Shown piece by piece: positions 1-12,525 of a DNA stretch of 60,000 bases. The DNA is taken from the NCBI GenBank assembly GCA_903813345.2, contig CAIIXF020000004.1, positions 12,672,196 through 12,732,195 on the forward strand. The letters are read 5' to 3'. Below the pieces are notes generated by a model. The model worked only from the letters and a program-made list of their open reading frames with translations. It searched no databases and was not told the DNA's origin. Made by a program: the position numbers and the translations under genes. This DNA comes from Owenia fusiformis. Taxonomy: Eukaryota > Annelida > Polychaeta > Sabellida > Oweniidae. The first letter of the stretch is position 1. Each line of letters starts with the position of its first letter.

Positions 1-238
1 AAGATACCTCAAGAAAAGCCGGAGAATGCCGAAGATTTTCTTTGCCAACGAAGTTGGCCGAGGGTACCACGAATGTGAAGAGGACGTCTCTAATTGGTCA
101 AAAAGAGAGGCTCGGCATTCTCCGTCAGATTGAATCGGCAAGATTCGGTTGTATGGCGTACCTTCGGTTGTATGGCTTACCTTCGGCTGCATGGCCCAAC
201 CTCGATTGAATGGAAAAGATGCTGTCCCATTTCATGTG
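1..238. repeat. Dispersed repeat, left-truncated by window start
   Basis: This stretch reappears nearly base for base at about 9,004-9,246 in the same orientation. It contains a short internal tandem motif (CTTCGGTTGTATGGCTTAC and variants). Short open frames in it are not convincing as genes. The true left end lies outside the window. Confidence 0.8.
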
Positions 239-275
239 ATATCTTAGATTTTCTGGATTGTACCGGAAAATCTTA

Positions 276-556
276 AGGTGCCATGATACTTAACAGGAAA
301 TGACAAAACAGGAAGTGACAAAAATTAGCATTTTTAGACATTTTGTAAACAAAGATTTCTGTTTTGACCTCCAATCAATTCAACTAGTTCCACAAACCAT
401 TTACAGGTCCAGGATCACAATGTTCATGGTCAGAATGACCATAAACATGATGAAATAACCTTTTCAGCCCTCTGAAAATGTGACTGAAAAATAGCTAAAA
501 GTAGGAATTTTTGTCACTTCCTGTTTCGTCATTTCCTGTTAAATATCATGGCACCT
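276..556. mobile_element. Foldback MITE of ~281 bp
   Basis: Terminal inverted repeats of about 50 bp start AGGTGCCATGATA and continue through AACAGGAAATGAC; the right end (about 495-556) is their reverse complement ending ATCATGGCACCT. No coding capacity is seen, so this is a non-autonomous inverted-repeat element. A TTAA abuts the left end but not the right, so no target duplication is claimed. Confidence 0.75.
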
Positions 557-2880
557 AGGCCTTAACTAATACAGGACGACAACTACAAAACTAGTCCACC
601 ATAAATACCATAGGATGAAGGCCGATAAACATGACTTTTGAATAAAGAGTCCATGTCAATCCTTATACTTATTTCTACCGCTGCTGCCATCTTTATTATG
701 GCCCAAAACCTTTCATAAATACACCATTGCGGAGATAGCCTCTACCGAAAACAAAGCAAGACTAGCACTACACACTTATATACACGAATATGACATTTTT
801 CCACACCACTAATTCCCCTTCACCCAGCATTAAGACTGATTTAGATCCGGGGCAAAACGTTTTTGTATTGACTATTCGACTGTAGATGAGTGATTAAATA
901 ATTTAATTAACACAGATAACACAGCAGATCAATCGTCTTTTGTGCCACACTGTTTTTTTTAAAGCTTGCCAAGTGTCCATTCGTTAAAAACAATAGAAAA
1001 AGAATGTACTCGTCTTTTGTTAAAACTGTACATTCTTTGAAACAAACTACAGCTCAGTCTATTGTGCTGCTACCTAAGTGGCATTCTGATACTCATAAGC
1101 ATCGTTCTGTTTCACCTGAAACATGGGCTGAGAAGAATTGAGATGGCATGGTTTATCACGATGCCTTAGTAGTGGTGTTTTATACGCGTGCAACAAATAT
1201 TCCAATGGCCTAAACACAACATACTCGTTTCCCAGTTTGATTTTCAATATATAGGTTGGAAAATAAAAAAAAGTTATAGTGTCTTGAAAAGTGGCTTTTT
1301 TGGCCCACCCTGTATATATATTTCAAATTATATTGTTACTATTCAAAAGATGACCATTAATTAATTGACGATGTGTAACATTTTTAGAATTTTTTGATGA
1401 ATGGTTTAAGAGAAACGTGTTTTCAAAAAGTTCACCATATCGATACCAATCCTTTATGAAATAACGGATTTTAACGGAAAGTGTTATTAACAAGACACCA
1501 GGGGTGGCCCCAAAATTAAGGAAGGGGCCCCACAAAAATTCCGCGCTTGCGCAGATGACAATTATGGCAAAAAATAATGCCCAATAATGCCCAATTTTTT
1601 AAAATGCCTATTATTTGGTTGATTTACAAACTCGAGCCAACTTATGGCTTGTAAAATAATAGCTTTACTTTTGACCTTTTGGGGCCCTAATTTCTTCGGG
1701 GCCCAACTTAGGGGGAGGGGGCTTAATCCCCTCATGTCCACCAGTGAGACAGTGTAAGATTTTGTACTGAAAACACACACCATCGATAAAAACGAACTCT
1801 AAAATTTAATACAACAAACGTAACGAATCATTTAGTTCCCTGTAATAGCTTAATAGCAATTGGCAACATCACATCAAAATGCACCTTGCAAATGTCACCA
1901 ACTGTTACGCTCTACCTCGAAATGAAAAAAAGCTTCATACGTCTAGGGGCGTTGCAACAAGGGTCGTGTTTTACGGTCTTTTTAATTTTAAAATCAAGGT
2001 AAACAACAATTGATGTCACGATGACTTGACAATATAATAACGCTTAAATGGTCTGTTTATATGGCGATAGACACCATCAGAAAGTTTGAAAATGACGAAA
2101 CTCAATATAAACCTATAAGAGATGTAGATGAATGTCCCAGGTGTATTCTGATAATAACTGATATATCAACTGATATCAGTCTCACAGACAAATTCAGTGC
2201 ATTAATTATATTTGGTGGGATTTACTGGTTGGTTGTTTGGTTAAAGGGGAGGTCACGTGACTCACGTATCCTATCGGCTATCAGCCATTGTCCCCCGAAG
2301 GAAAGGCACATCTTGCTTCATCAAGCTTCGGACCTATCCTCAGATAGAACGTAGTGATTGAGCGTGGGAACCGACGATGGGAAAGGCATGCAATGACCAG
2401 GAATATTTTCTTTTCAAAATACCGAATAGTCAAAAAGGCTGGACCAATTAGTTTTGTGATTACGCGGCTAAACAGGCCGTGTATGGTTTCCGCTCTGTAG
2501 TACATTTAACTCGTTAATTAGTTATATGGTCTTTAAAAGTTAGAACAGAGCTACGCCTACACTGTGGAGGCAGGCTGGACCAACTAGTTTTGTGATTACG
2601 CGGCTAAACATACATTTAATTTAGAAGGGCCTTATGTGTAGATTATTATTAATGACCAGAATGTAGTTATGATATCAGTAAAACTGATAAGCTCCAAATA
2701 ACCAAATGTCACGATGGATAGTAAAAAGCATTTTGGCACCTGATCAGTGAGTACTGACACAAAAAAACATATAAACAAATTATGCGAAAATTGATGGCAT
2801 AAAATAGGTGATGTTAACCTAGAAAGAGAGTAAAAAACATGAGCGAAGTCAAGTAGGCAATGGTGAAATTAAATGCATGG
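557..2880. other. Gene-free stretch with repeat fragments
   Basis: No convincing exon is seen. The interval holds a ~97-bp dispersed repeat (1,077-1,173) and two near-identical direct copies of a ~40-bp segment (AGGCTGGACCAA...GCGGCTAAACA) at 2,436-2,476 and 2,572-2,610. Sequence related to the part between them recurs at about 3,700-3,786. Confidence 0.5.
1077..1173 (+). repeat. Dispersed ~95-bp repeat (CATTCTGATACTCAT family)
   Basis: It begins CATTCTGATACTCAT, continues with TCTGTTTCACCTGAA and ends GGCATGGTTTATCACGATG. Other copies or pieces lie at 14,160-14,205, 31,593-31,691, 36,618-36,990 (split by extra DNA) and 40,985-41,040. No coding potential is seen. Confidence 0.7.
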
Positions 2881-2888
2881 GTAACCTT

Positions 2889-3558
2889 TACACCGGAATA
2901 GCCTGACAACGGTAAAGTCAGATACCGTTGTCACAAATGGCGGACATAACCGTCGCTTCAATTAGATTTTCATGCACTGTATGTTTAATAGAGCACCTAG
3001 ACTAAATTCCTTTGGAACAGCAATCAATCAAAGTGTCTTTATACTCATTATACAGTAATGCCTTGGTCACATTTGCTCCGATCCATCGGCCGGCGCCCGC
3101 CCGATTGAGTGTTTTGTTCAATATTGTATTCAATTTTGAACAAAATACTCAATCGGCCGGGCGCCGTAGAGAAAATTGGAGCAAATGTGATCAAGGCATT
3201 AATAATGTTCTACCATCGAAACAAAGTCTTTAATTTAACCGATCAAAATGAGATACGGGACAATGGACACTGTATTACCATATGCCGTACGCGTTGTCTT
3301 TGTACATTATTTCAAATTCAGATTCCATTGTCATTGACGATATCGAAGACGCTATATTATAGCGATTCACGACCCAATTTGATCGAAATTGGGATTTCAT
3401 ATGATATATCATCACAAGAGCTTAATGCATGCACAGAATTAGCGACGATAAAATCCCATGAAATGAGAAACAAGTGATTAAAGAGTTGAAGCGACTGTTC
3501 TGTCCGCCATTTGTGACAGCGGTATCTGACTTTACCGTTGTCAGGCTATTCCGGTGTG
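2889..3558. mobile_element. Inverted-repeat element of ~670 bp with AACCTT direct repeats
   Basis: The ends are inverted copies of about 65 bp: ACACCGGAATAGCCTGACAA on the left, its reverse complement ending CTATTCCGGTGTG on the right. AACCTT directly precedes (2,883-2,888) and follows (3,559-3,564) the element, consistent with a 6-bp target site duplication. A second foldback element is nested inside. No transposase is encoded, so it is non-autonomous. Confidence 0.75.
3058..3199. mobile_element. Nested palindromic MITE with TA duplication
   Basis: An almost complete palindrome: ATGCCTTGGTCACATTTGC at the left, its reverse complement (one or two changes) at the right, with a GC-rich CGGCCGG/GGGCGCC inner arm. 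TA flanks both sides, as for Tc1/mariner-derived MITEs. The left half of a related copy lies at about 56,951-57,050. Confidence 0.7.
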
Positions 3559-3892
3559 AACCTTGTAATCAGCCCGATATGTTAGAATCGAAGATAGCAT
3601 AAATTATATTTACATGTGTTATATATATTATACGTTCATTATCCGATGCCTTCCCGTTCAAATACAGACTCATAGAGATTACGAGGAACTTATGCCACGG
3701 GAGGCCGTCTATGGTTTCCGTTCTGGAGTACGTTAATTAGTTATAGGGTCTTTAAAAGTTAGAACAGAGCTGCAACTGTGGAGCCTATAGTTCATAAGTT
3801 GTATGTGAAGCTCTATTTTAAACAACCAAAGAAGCAAACTCAATTGGAAAAAGTAGGAGTCAATTTATTAATCGGACGAATATGTAATTGCA

Positions 3893-3972
3893 TAACCTTT
3901 GCAATCGTTTGACTTCACTTCTTAAAAGAGAGCTTCGTCTTCGTAGTTTAACTAGACTCTGCACGCAGGGTA
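3893..3972 (+). repeat. Short MITE-like repeat (CCTTTGCATTCG...GCAGGGTA)
   Basis: About 80 bp, beginning CCTTTGCAATCGTTTGACTT and ending CTGCACGCAGGGTA. Near-identical copies lie at 5,284-5,356 (+) and 37,230-37,300 (+), with inverted copies at 4,420-4,666 and a partial one near 17,935-18,000. The copy ends are imperfect inverted repeats (TACCCT/AGGGTA). Confidence 0.7.
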
Positions 3973-4189
3973 GTAATTGCAGCAGTGTCAATTATAGAAG
4001 CTATACATCTAGGCTAAGTTAACACAGAAGTTAAAGTTTAAAACAGAATGACCTCGGGATAACATAAAATCATAAAATAGCACATTGACTCAAACATCAA
4101 TAAAGAAGAACTTGGTCATCAAACTTTTGCATTTACCCGACCTGATATTAGTTTATTGTTGAAGTTAATGAAACTGTAAGTATAACCAG

Positions 4190-4350
4190 TTATTGTATTG
4201 TATTGTATTGTACTATATTGCGTTGCGTTGTATTGTATTGTAATGTATTGTATTAATTGTATTTTATTGGCGTAATGTAATGTATCCAATTGTTTTGTAT
4301 TGCAATGTATTATACTTAAATGTATTGCATTGTATTGCACTTAGATGTAT
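4190..4350. repeat. TTGTA-type microsatellite
   Basis: An imperfect array of the pentamer TTGTA/TATTG. The open frame across it is an artefact of the repeat. Confidence 0.8.
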
Positions 4351-4419
4351 TGTAATGAATGCTTTTACCATTAAGTAAAACAGATTCAAAGGTAAGGTGC
4401 TGTGATTGCAATATGACAA

Positions 4420-4666
4420 CCATCTGCGCGCAGAGTATAGTCATAAACTACGAAGTTCTCTTGTTAGAAGAGAAATCGAAAGAATACTACATGTATAAAG
4501 CGCCAACCATCTGTTGCCAGTGCTACACTGGGAGCAGAGTCTACTTAATAAACTACAAAGCTCTCTTGTTAGAGACAGAGTCGAACGAATGCAAAGGGGA
4601 TGCTATGTTTAACTCTGAAGACGAAGCTCTCTTTTAAGAAGTGAAGTCAAACGAATGCAAAGGGTA
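4420..4666 (-). repeat. Three inverted copies of the CCTTTGCATTCG repeat
   Basis: Three successive reverse-orientation copies of the repeat at 3,893, each with AAACTAC(G/A)AAG(T/C)TCTC, and two of them ending ACGAATGCAAAGGG. They keep an open frame of about 90 codons that I do not regard as a gene. Confidence 0.6.
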
Positions 4667-5283
4667 TGTTTGAAAATTTTGCATGGATGAACTGGGCCGA
4701 GAAATCTTCTTCTTAATGTCGGAACATAACTCCATTTTTGTAACTATTTTCCACAGAATACTCTGTTGCTCATATCAGGAAGACTTGGCAATTCACAATA
4801 AAGACATTTTCTGATTTTAGTAATCACAAATTAAAGTTTTGAAATGATGCCAAGTCAAGAAGGGTTTTCCAGGAAACACTTGTTTTCAGGATTCTTACGG
4901 CTACAAAAGCGCTTGGTTCCCTTTTCCTGACGAGACTACGATAAAATATTTGAAAAATCTCCATCGTTAAAAGTCGAGAGCATTTATTAATTCATGGTAT
5001 TCACATTTATAACAGTGACACTTTAATCTCATACAAGTGAGCAGCTGATAAATACACAAACGTACATGTAGTTTATGAGTTACATAGTACCATGTTCATA
5101 AAGAGATAGAATTAATTGATTTTTATATTGATTTTTTCTAAATAAAAACGATATAGTATCATCTAAACATAAACGACTTTAGATGCAGCATGGCGGATAA
5201 ATAATATGAGTATTAGTAAAGCATGATCATTATGAAATTACTATGATACAGCAAGGTTTATAGTATTGTATTTATATATAGAT

Positions 5284-5356
5284 ACCCTTTGCATTCGTTT
5301 GACTTCACTTCTTAAAAGAGAGCTTCGTAGTTTAACTAGACTCTGCACGCAGGGTA
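5284..5356 (+). repeat. Short MITE-like repeat, complete copy
   Basis: The cleanest 73-bp copy of the family: ACCCTTTGCATTCGTTTGAC at the left and CTGCACGCAGGGTA at the right. Confidence 0.7.
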
Positions 5357-6000
5357 ATATATAGAGAGAGGGCCTTGAAAAAGGATGAATTATATCAAAC
5401 TCTACTACTTTGGGAGGCAGTTAAACAAAACTATAATAGTCGGCATTGATCACGCAAATAAGGTATGTAGTAAGAAGAGGAGGGGGGGGGGTACCCCAGG
5501 GTTCAAAAATGGTTAAAATAGAAATGACCATCCTAGCTGATTGGTCAACACAACACAAATGGCTGATCAGATTCAAAATTTTGTAAAAACGCTTCGAATA
5601 ATGTGACGTTAACTTTTGTTGTATATACCCATAATTCTAGCTTGTTATTTTACGTAAAAATATGTTTGCATCGATTGAAACATCACATCGACGTGTACGT
5701 ACTTTTCGGAAACTGGATGGTGAAAATTCGGATAAACAAAGGAGGTAAGCAAGAGAGGTAATGATTAGGTCATCTCTGAGCGCTTGGGTTTTTTGCCTAC
5801 AAAAACGTTCGTTTGGTAGATGTTCACTAGATAGAGGGTAATTTATATAGAAGTTAGTAGAGTATGGGTGTTCACTAGAGACAGGTGTTCACTTATTAAT
5901 ACAGGATTTACTGTACTTTAAATTTGATAATTCGCCAGAAAGTTTTCAATACACATTAATGGTTCGGTTATTTCGACACCTTGATGTCTTGTTCGTAACA

Positions 6001-6262
6001 CTACACTCCCCTCCATAAGTTTGGCAACCTTTTTCCCCCATTGAACTACGTGTTAAAGCCTCTTTACGTTTGGTTTGAATTTTTATTTACTTAACCGGCG
6101 ATGAAATAACTTATAATATTAATGGAAACGTAACTTGACTTCATTTCCAATACCTCCAAATTTTCTCAATTTTTTTCCTCAATTACAATAGGTCGAAAAT
6201 TGATGATAAATTTGATGAATTTTTGAAAATCGTCATTCCCATGTAATCCAATGGGAAATGAA
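6001..6262 (+). repeat. Direct repeat, copy 1
   Basis: About 260 bp beginning CTACACTCCCCTCCATAAGT, repeated at 6,551-6,810 with scattered substitutions and a small deletion. Roughly 290 bp of unrelated sequence separates the copies. No gene is seen in either. Confidence 0.8.
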
Positions 6263-6550
6263 GGGTTCGGGGCAAAACAGAAATCAGGATATCTTTTCAG
6301 TAAAATATTCAGCAAAAAAAAAGGGCAAATTGTTGACAGACGAACAGACAGACGGACAAGTGAGTGATTGCAATAGCTGGTCATAAACCCTTCTATCCTT
6401 CTTGCCAGAATGCTGTGTATTGTACTCATATATTGGAGTTTCAATAAATAATTTCAAAACCTGCATTTTAATAATCAGGCTACTTTATTATCATAGATAC
6501 GGGATAATTGACGTTATGTTAAAGAAAATGACGTTTAACAAGTAAATAAG

Positions 6551-6810
6551 CTACACTCCCCTCCATAAGTTTGGCAACCTTTTTTCCCCCATTGAACTAC
6601 GTGTTAAGCCTCTTTACTTTTGAATTTTTATTTACTTAACCTGCGATGAAAATACTTAAACTATTGATGGAAACGTAATTTGACTTTTATTCCAATACCT
6701 CCAAATTTTCTCAATTTTTTTCCTCAATTACAATAGGTCGAAAGTTGATGATAAATTTGATGAATTTTTGAAAATCGACATTTCCATGTTAACCAATGGG
6801 AAATGGTAGG
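6551..6810 (+). repeat. Direct repeat, copy 2
   Basis: Second copy of the segment at 6,001-6,262. The copies lose similarity after the shared CCAATGGGAAATG. Confidence 0.8.
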
Positions 6811-9003
6811 TTTGCCGCAAGTCATATGACAGAATATCCATCCATCCGAGTCCTTGCAAAAAATACGAGTTAGGCAGGCAATTGAATTTGCTAACTTTAT
6901 TTAACAAGAAATTGATATGTTTCTTCAGGTTCAACAAAGTTATAGGGCTTTAAAGTCAAAATTGTTTTTCAAAAAACTCTCCCAATGAAATAACACAGGA
7001 GGCGAAAAATTATTTTCAAAAATGACTTTGAAGCGCTGTAACTTTAATATTCATCAAATAAACTAAACACTTAGTGTTCAAAAAAGTTAGACAATTCAAT
7101 TTTATTTTTGTATAACGCATGGAAACTAACTTTAAAAAGGGAGCAATGTCAGTAGTGTTGTGATAATAACGTCCCTTATACCTATTTATTACAGGTCGTG
7201 TAGACCAGTGTTGCCTGATTTATAGCAAAAACATTGACTTTTGCACGTTAGTGATGATGCGCCTTTTTTAATAGATCTCATATCTTAGAAGGGTATCAGT
7301 TAAAAAAAAAGACTAGAAGACCTAACATATTTTGCCATGCACTGCGCCTATTAAGTTTAGATTAACATAATTTATTTACACCACATGTAAAAAGGATCTA
7401 GTGCACCCTCCATTATGATCTCCCCATGAACAAAAATAGATTCATCTGATTTTTCAAAATGGATATATTGCTTTTATTATTACACTTATATGTACACTAG
7501 TATCTTGATGACCTATATTCAGCTCTCTATTGATTAATGGGCCACTTATTAGGGCCAATATTCAATCATAAAGTGTACAGGGGTAGAGATGCCAAAACTA
7601 GGAAGTCTCTTTGTGTCTGTCAAAATCCATTTGCTTCCTACACATCCCTACATACTATCCAAATATGTTATGAAACATAACAGTATAATCTTTGAATTTA
7701 CAAAGTTGCTTGGGATTTCATAAGTGTAAAAGTTGCTTTTGAAGCATTTTCTATAGCCATTTTGTAGGAAAAAAATGATGAAAAAATGTTTAATCTTTTA
7801 ATTTGAAGCATGACCTGAATCGATTGCAAACTTTATATTTGCGCATCTGATGTGATATACCATTTGTGTCATATTGTGAAATTATTTAATTTGCATTCGA
7901 TTCAGGTCATAGTGTATTTTAGGTATTTTTGTGAAAATCAATAAAAACTAATGGCCTCCATTGGAATCTGATGATATCCACATGTCAAGTCAATACACCT
8001 TTGCTGCACTTAATGACCTCAACCTCAGCCCATGTGGGTCCAACCGCTTAAGTATTATGTGACATTGTATTCTTTATATTACACCTAAAAATGATTCATT
8101 TTGTTCATGGAAAGTTCATAATAGAAAGTGCACTACGACGCCGTCTTTGCAATATTTTAACTTAGATAACAGCACACATAAACCGTGTTTTATTCTCAGT
8201 ATCTCTGTATTATTTTGCGACTGGCACTTTCTTTTCATTTTCGTTACTATAAAAATAGTTTACAAGCAGCTTCATAAAAAGGTTAAATATGTCACGTTGG
8301 TCCAATAACTCCGAATAAACTAACTAAGATTCCTACATATAAATCAAACGATGATATTAATGCAGACTATGTCAAACAGTCAGTCGTTATAAAAACCTTG
8401 ATGAACACGATCATGAACTCTGTATTGATTTGAAAAAAATGGATAAAATATATCTATTAAGATTGATCAATAAGGTATAGTAGGTGTATGTTTGGTTAAA
8501 TTAATTACGACCAACAGCCTTTGCAAAATAATACTTGGTTAATTTGGATCATATGTGTACATGATTGTGTACATGTTACATATTAGTTTAAATAGCATAC
8601 ATTGGTAAGAATGATTACCATATTTGTGGACGGTGTTCGTCTGTGTCAAATGGCAGGTGGTGATATTTTGCATGTTAATGCCTCGTTGTTTTTGACGTTT
8701 ATACATTTAATCCTCATATTTGCAACAAGGCAGATCAGCTAATAGATTTATGATTAACTGCTACGCGTCGGACGAAAAAACAAACAATTTAGGTGAAGCA
8801 CCAAGATTTTTTGCCGTTGATTTGATAAGCGAATTTAGGGATATTTCCTGAAGCTATGGTTGTATAATTCTTATAATTATACACAATTGAATTCAACGTT
8901 TGTACTGACCAAGCTCAGATGACAGATATACCCAAAGTGACGGTGGAAGTGATCATTGTCCTTCCGCACTTTCAAAATGGGTGTAGACTTTTGGCAATCA
9001 ACC
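6811..9003. other. Gene-free AT-rich stretch
   Basis: No convincing exon on either strand. The only structure I noticed is the small hairpin element at 7,810-7,910. Confidence 0.45.
7810..7910. mobile_element. Small hairpin element (~101 bp)
   Basis: ATGACCTGAATCGATTGCAA at the left pairs with TGCATTCGATTCAGGTCAT at the right, one base different. A matching fragment, CGATTCAGGTCATG, occurs near 38,190. Non-coding. Confidence 0.55.
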
Positions 9004-9246
9004 GAAGATACCTCAAGAAAAGCCGGAGATTGCCGAAGATTGCCGAAGCTTTTCTTTGCAAACGAAGTTGGCCGAGGGTACCACGAATGTGAAGAGGACG
9101 TCTCTAATTGGTCAAAAATAGAGGCTCGGCATTCTCCGTCAGATTGAATCGGCAAAATTCGGTTGTAAGGCTTACCTTCGGTTGTATGGCTTACCTTCGG
9201 CTGCATGGCTCAACCTCGATTGATCGGAAAAGATGCTGTCCCCTTT
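9004..9246 (+). repeat. Second copy of the repeat at the window start
   Basis: Same orientation as 1-238, with a small internal duplication (GATTGCCGAAGATTGCCGAAG). It is followed directly by the left arm of the inverted-repeat pair at 9,268/12,215. Confidence 0.8.
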
Positions 9247-9267
9247 CAAAATGGCTACTTTTCATTT

Positions 9268-9470
9268 CTCGAGATCGCGCAACTAGCCCAGTCAAACTAA
9301 TGAGAAAAATAGCTTAACCCAAAACAAATTGCAATAGAAATCAAAATAGGTTAGTTATTTACATTTATTAACCTTGAAATACATACTAAAAATCTACCAA
9401 AATCGAAATAGTGGAACAATGTTAAAATTTGAATCGAAGATACCCCCTACCCCACCCCCTTCAATTCATA
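9268..9470. repeat. Left arm of a long-range inverted repeat
   Basis: Reverse-complements about 12,033-12,215, including a perfect 22-bp match containing ATACTAAAAATCTACCAAAA and AACCCAAAACAAATTGCAAT on the left against a close match on the right. The ~2.9-kb interval between could be a degraded element or an inverted duplication; no transposase is visible. Confidence 0.6.
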
Positions 9471-10214
9471 AGTGCAGGACTAAAAAACATATTTCTTAAA
9501 GTTGAGATCTTATTTTTACATAATTTAGCTTGACCACAATTGGATATTGTTTTTCCTAGATAATAATATTAATTTAACCAAGAAAAAGTTCATTTGTCTT
9601 CTTTTTAACCCTTACAAACCCAGAAAATATTGAAAAAATCTCTCAAATTTCGCATATAATATTTTGAATATGTGTTTTTATCATGATAGGACCTTCTAGA
9701 AAATGTCCTATAATTTTATAACGATGGACCAACATTACATTTATTATTCCTTTGTAATATTGAAATGATAGGTTTATTGAATTTTGAGAAATAAACTTTT
9801 TGATACCGTATGGTTAGGCTACTAGAATGTAGGTCGGAAAATGAAATTTGTACAAATGAGAGGAAATGGCACAAATAAGGTACCGTTGTAAAACTAATGA
9901 CCCAATCTTTTCAAATCCACTTGTTTCCCAGTCTCAAATTTGTTACCAATAATGTCAAATGCCAGTTTCCATAGCAACCATTTGAATATTGTTAATAGAT
10001 GTAATACGATATTAGGCAAATTCAACTCATTATTCCTCGACTCAAATTCATATTTGTATCATAATGAAGCAATAAATATGCAATTAGCCCATATGCAAAT
10101 TAGCTCGTTTGCTAATTTATTATGACATCATATGATGTGTATTTTATCGTACCTAAAAAGGTACGATACTGTTGTCTGCTTGGCGGATGGGTGGTGTTGC
10201 ATTTTTCTTGGAAT

Positions 10215-10640
10215 CACGATTCCTGGAAAACCACTTAATGGATTCACTTCAAATTTTCACAAATGTTACATGGAAAGAAGTTCTTGAGCTGATTCACTTT
10301 TCGGTGGCCATCTTGCATTCTGGCGGCCATCTTGGAAGTTTTTAGATAAATCTTGCCATCACAATTCCCAAAAATCTCTCAACATATTTATTTCAAATTT
10401 TTCACATGTTACATGGTAAGAAGTTCTAGATCTAAAAATCTTTTCAGAAGCCATCTTGCATTCTTGTCCCCTTTCAGTGGCCATCTTGCATTGTGGCGGC
10501 CATTTTGGAAGTTTTGGATTAATTTTGTCATTGGCATTCCATGAAAACCACTTAATGGATTAACTTCAAAACTTTACACATGTTACATGGTAAGATGTTC
10601 TACAGCTGATAGACATTTTGGTGGTCATCTTGCTTTTTGG
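10215..10640 (+). repeat. Degenerate tandem repeat, ~3 units
   Basis: Three diverged units of roughly 160-190 bp, each with ATGTTACATGG(A/T)AAGA near its middle and GGCCATCTTGCATT or similar near its end. Non-coding. Confidence 0.65.
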
Positions 10641-10742
10641 GTAAACAAGCCCACACTGCTATGGTGGTTAACCCTGTGCCTTGTTCTACATTGCACTAAT
10701 ATATTTAGACACAATGTTGATTGGTATTGTAAAAGTTGATAT

Positions 10743-11042
10743 TGTCACGCGGTAAACACGATACAAATATATGTTATATTCCGCAACGAATATGGCATAT
10801 CCACTTGCGGTGTATGCCAGATTCACCCGCGGTATATGGCATACACACTAACCAATGAGAACTTTAAATGGAAACAATCAAATAGATGCATTCTGTATAA
10901 CGTTTTCATCTGCTGTATATGGCATATTCGGCAGTTGAGTGTATCGCATATTCACAGCGGAATATGCCATACTCACCATTGGAATATGCCATATACTGCA
11001 AATATCGCACAACCATGAATATATGCCATATTCCGCATAACA
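10743..11042. mobile_element. Short member of the TGTTACGCGG foldback family
   Basis: The left end TGTCACGCGGTAAACACGAT matches the termini of the elements at 34,373-35,678 and 39,538-40,168; the right end is ...CCGCATAACA. The body is built of ATATGCCATAT-type short palindromes. No identical target duplication is seen for this copy. Confidence 0.65.
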
Positions 11043-12032
11043 ACTATAAGAGTATGACTGGAATATGTAAGCACTAGTGCTAAAGGGTAAGGACCAAAAC
11101 TTGTTCAGAACAAAGTAAAAAAATTAAGTATACATCAGTCACAAGAAAAAGCAAACCCAAATTGAATGCATCACCAGTGAAATTCAGACTAAATACAATT
11201 AAATTTACTGAAAGCTACTTGAATTCACAATTTTGACACTGAAAAGCCAAGGTCATATTTTTGCGATTCTGACACTACACTTTCATAATATTCTTCGAGG
11301 TTCGATGTACTGGCAGCCAAGAATATGCTAATAGCCTTAGCCTCATGCAGTCAGAGGGTATCTTAACCTACTTTTGAGATTTGTATGGCAAATAGGTCAG
11401 AACAAAAAGTTCTAAATGAATGCAATGTTTTAGGTGTCAAAATACTGCAAAATTTCTGAAATCTGACTTTGAGTTTAGATTCTTTGATGTTTTGAAATCT
11501 CGAAAAGTCGACTTGATGATATCCTCATGTTAAGTCAATGGTGCGAACTTGATCAGCAACCCACTAAGCTTCTTAATCAGCTACTAACAGCTACCTATAT
11601 CATATTTATAGTGTATATATTATTAATAAGATTTCATTTTCAAGTCCATAAGGGTTATTGGTCTCAATTCTCCCAGTAATTTAAAAATAAGTGAAACAAA
11701 TGAAGGCCTATCCCTATTTTTCAATTTGTTATGATTTTTTTTCTCAATAACTAATGAATGCAAAATTCTCTTGCTTTGTATATGTATGGATTACATAACA
11801 AGGTAAAACTGGGATTTTTTATACATGATTGAGTCGCTTTTTTGGAATATAATGGCGTTCACATAAAATTACCGTGCGCATTTAATGCAAAATTTCAGAT
11901 GAATAAGGGTTAAAAATATTCTTATTCACTCTGAATACCAAAGTTAAAGAGATACACAGATTGGGATACCTTATTACAAGCAAGAAATTGTAAAATTACT
12001 TAAAAAAATTGCAGGCATTTGAAAAATAATTT

Positions 12033-12215
12033 TTTCCTTAGGGGGGTCTGTTTTTCAAGGGGAGGGGGTACCAAAAATGATTTTTTTACATGTTCCACTG
12101 AATAGATTTTGGTAGATTTTTAGTATGTCATTTCATATGTTGATATAAATTGAAAAAACAACATTTTATTACTATTGCAATTAGTTTTGGGTCAAATGTT
12201 ACTTTGACTGGACTA
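12033..12215. repeat. Right arm of the long-range inverted repeat
   Basis: Reverse-complement partner of 9,268-9,470; see that entry. Confidence 0.6.
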
Positions 12216-12455
12216 AACGTGTTGCAAAGAGAACACAAAAGACAATGCTGCTAAATGTTAAACAAGAAGAGAACATATCAAACTAGAAAACTAAAGATTC
12301 ATTACTTATTAGACCGTGCTTAATGAAATTGCAACACTGACTATTCAAAACATCCATTTTACAAATAAGGTTATCACTGCCGTTGTTTGCTTGGTAAACC
12401 TTGTACTGGACATGGCTGATATGTATTATTTAGGAATATTTGAAAAACGAACGCT

Positions 12456-12471
12456 GTTTTATGTTTGCAGG
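12456..12471 (+). other. Candidate 3' splice site in the 5' UTR of the ASB-like gene
   Basis: A T-rich tract ending TTTGCAG about 55 bp upstream of the start codon. It would join an unseen upstream non-coding exon, for which there is no other evidence here. Confidence 0.3.
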
Positions 12472-12525
12472 TCCCGCCTGGTGTAATGGTGCAATAGTTG
12501 CGTGAAAAAGTGACCCTGTGACGTC

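Noticed and set aside
2061-2354. 97-codon plus-strand frame
   Set aside because: No domain, no splice context, and it overlaps a direct-repeat neighbourhood.
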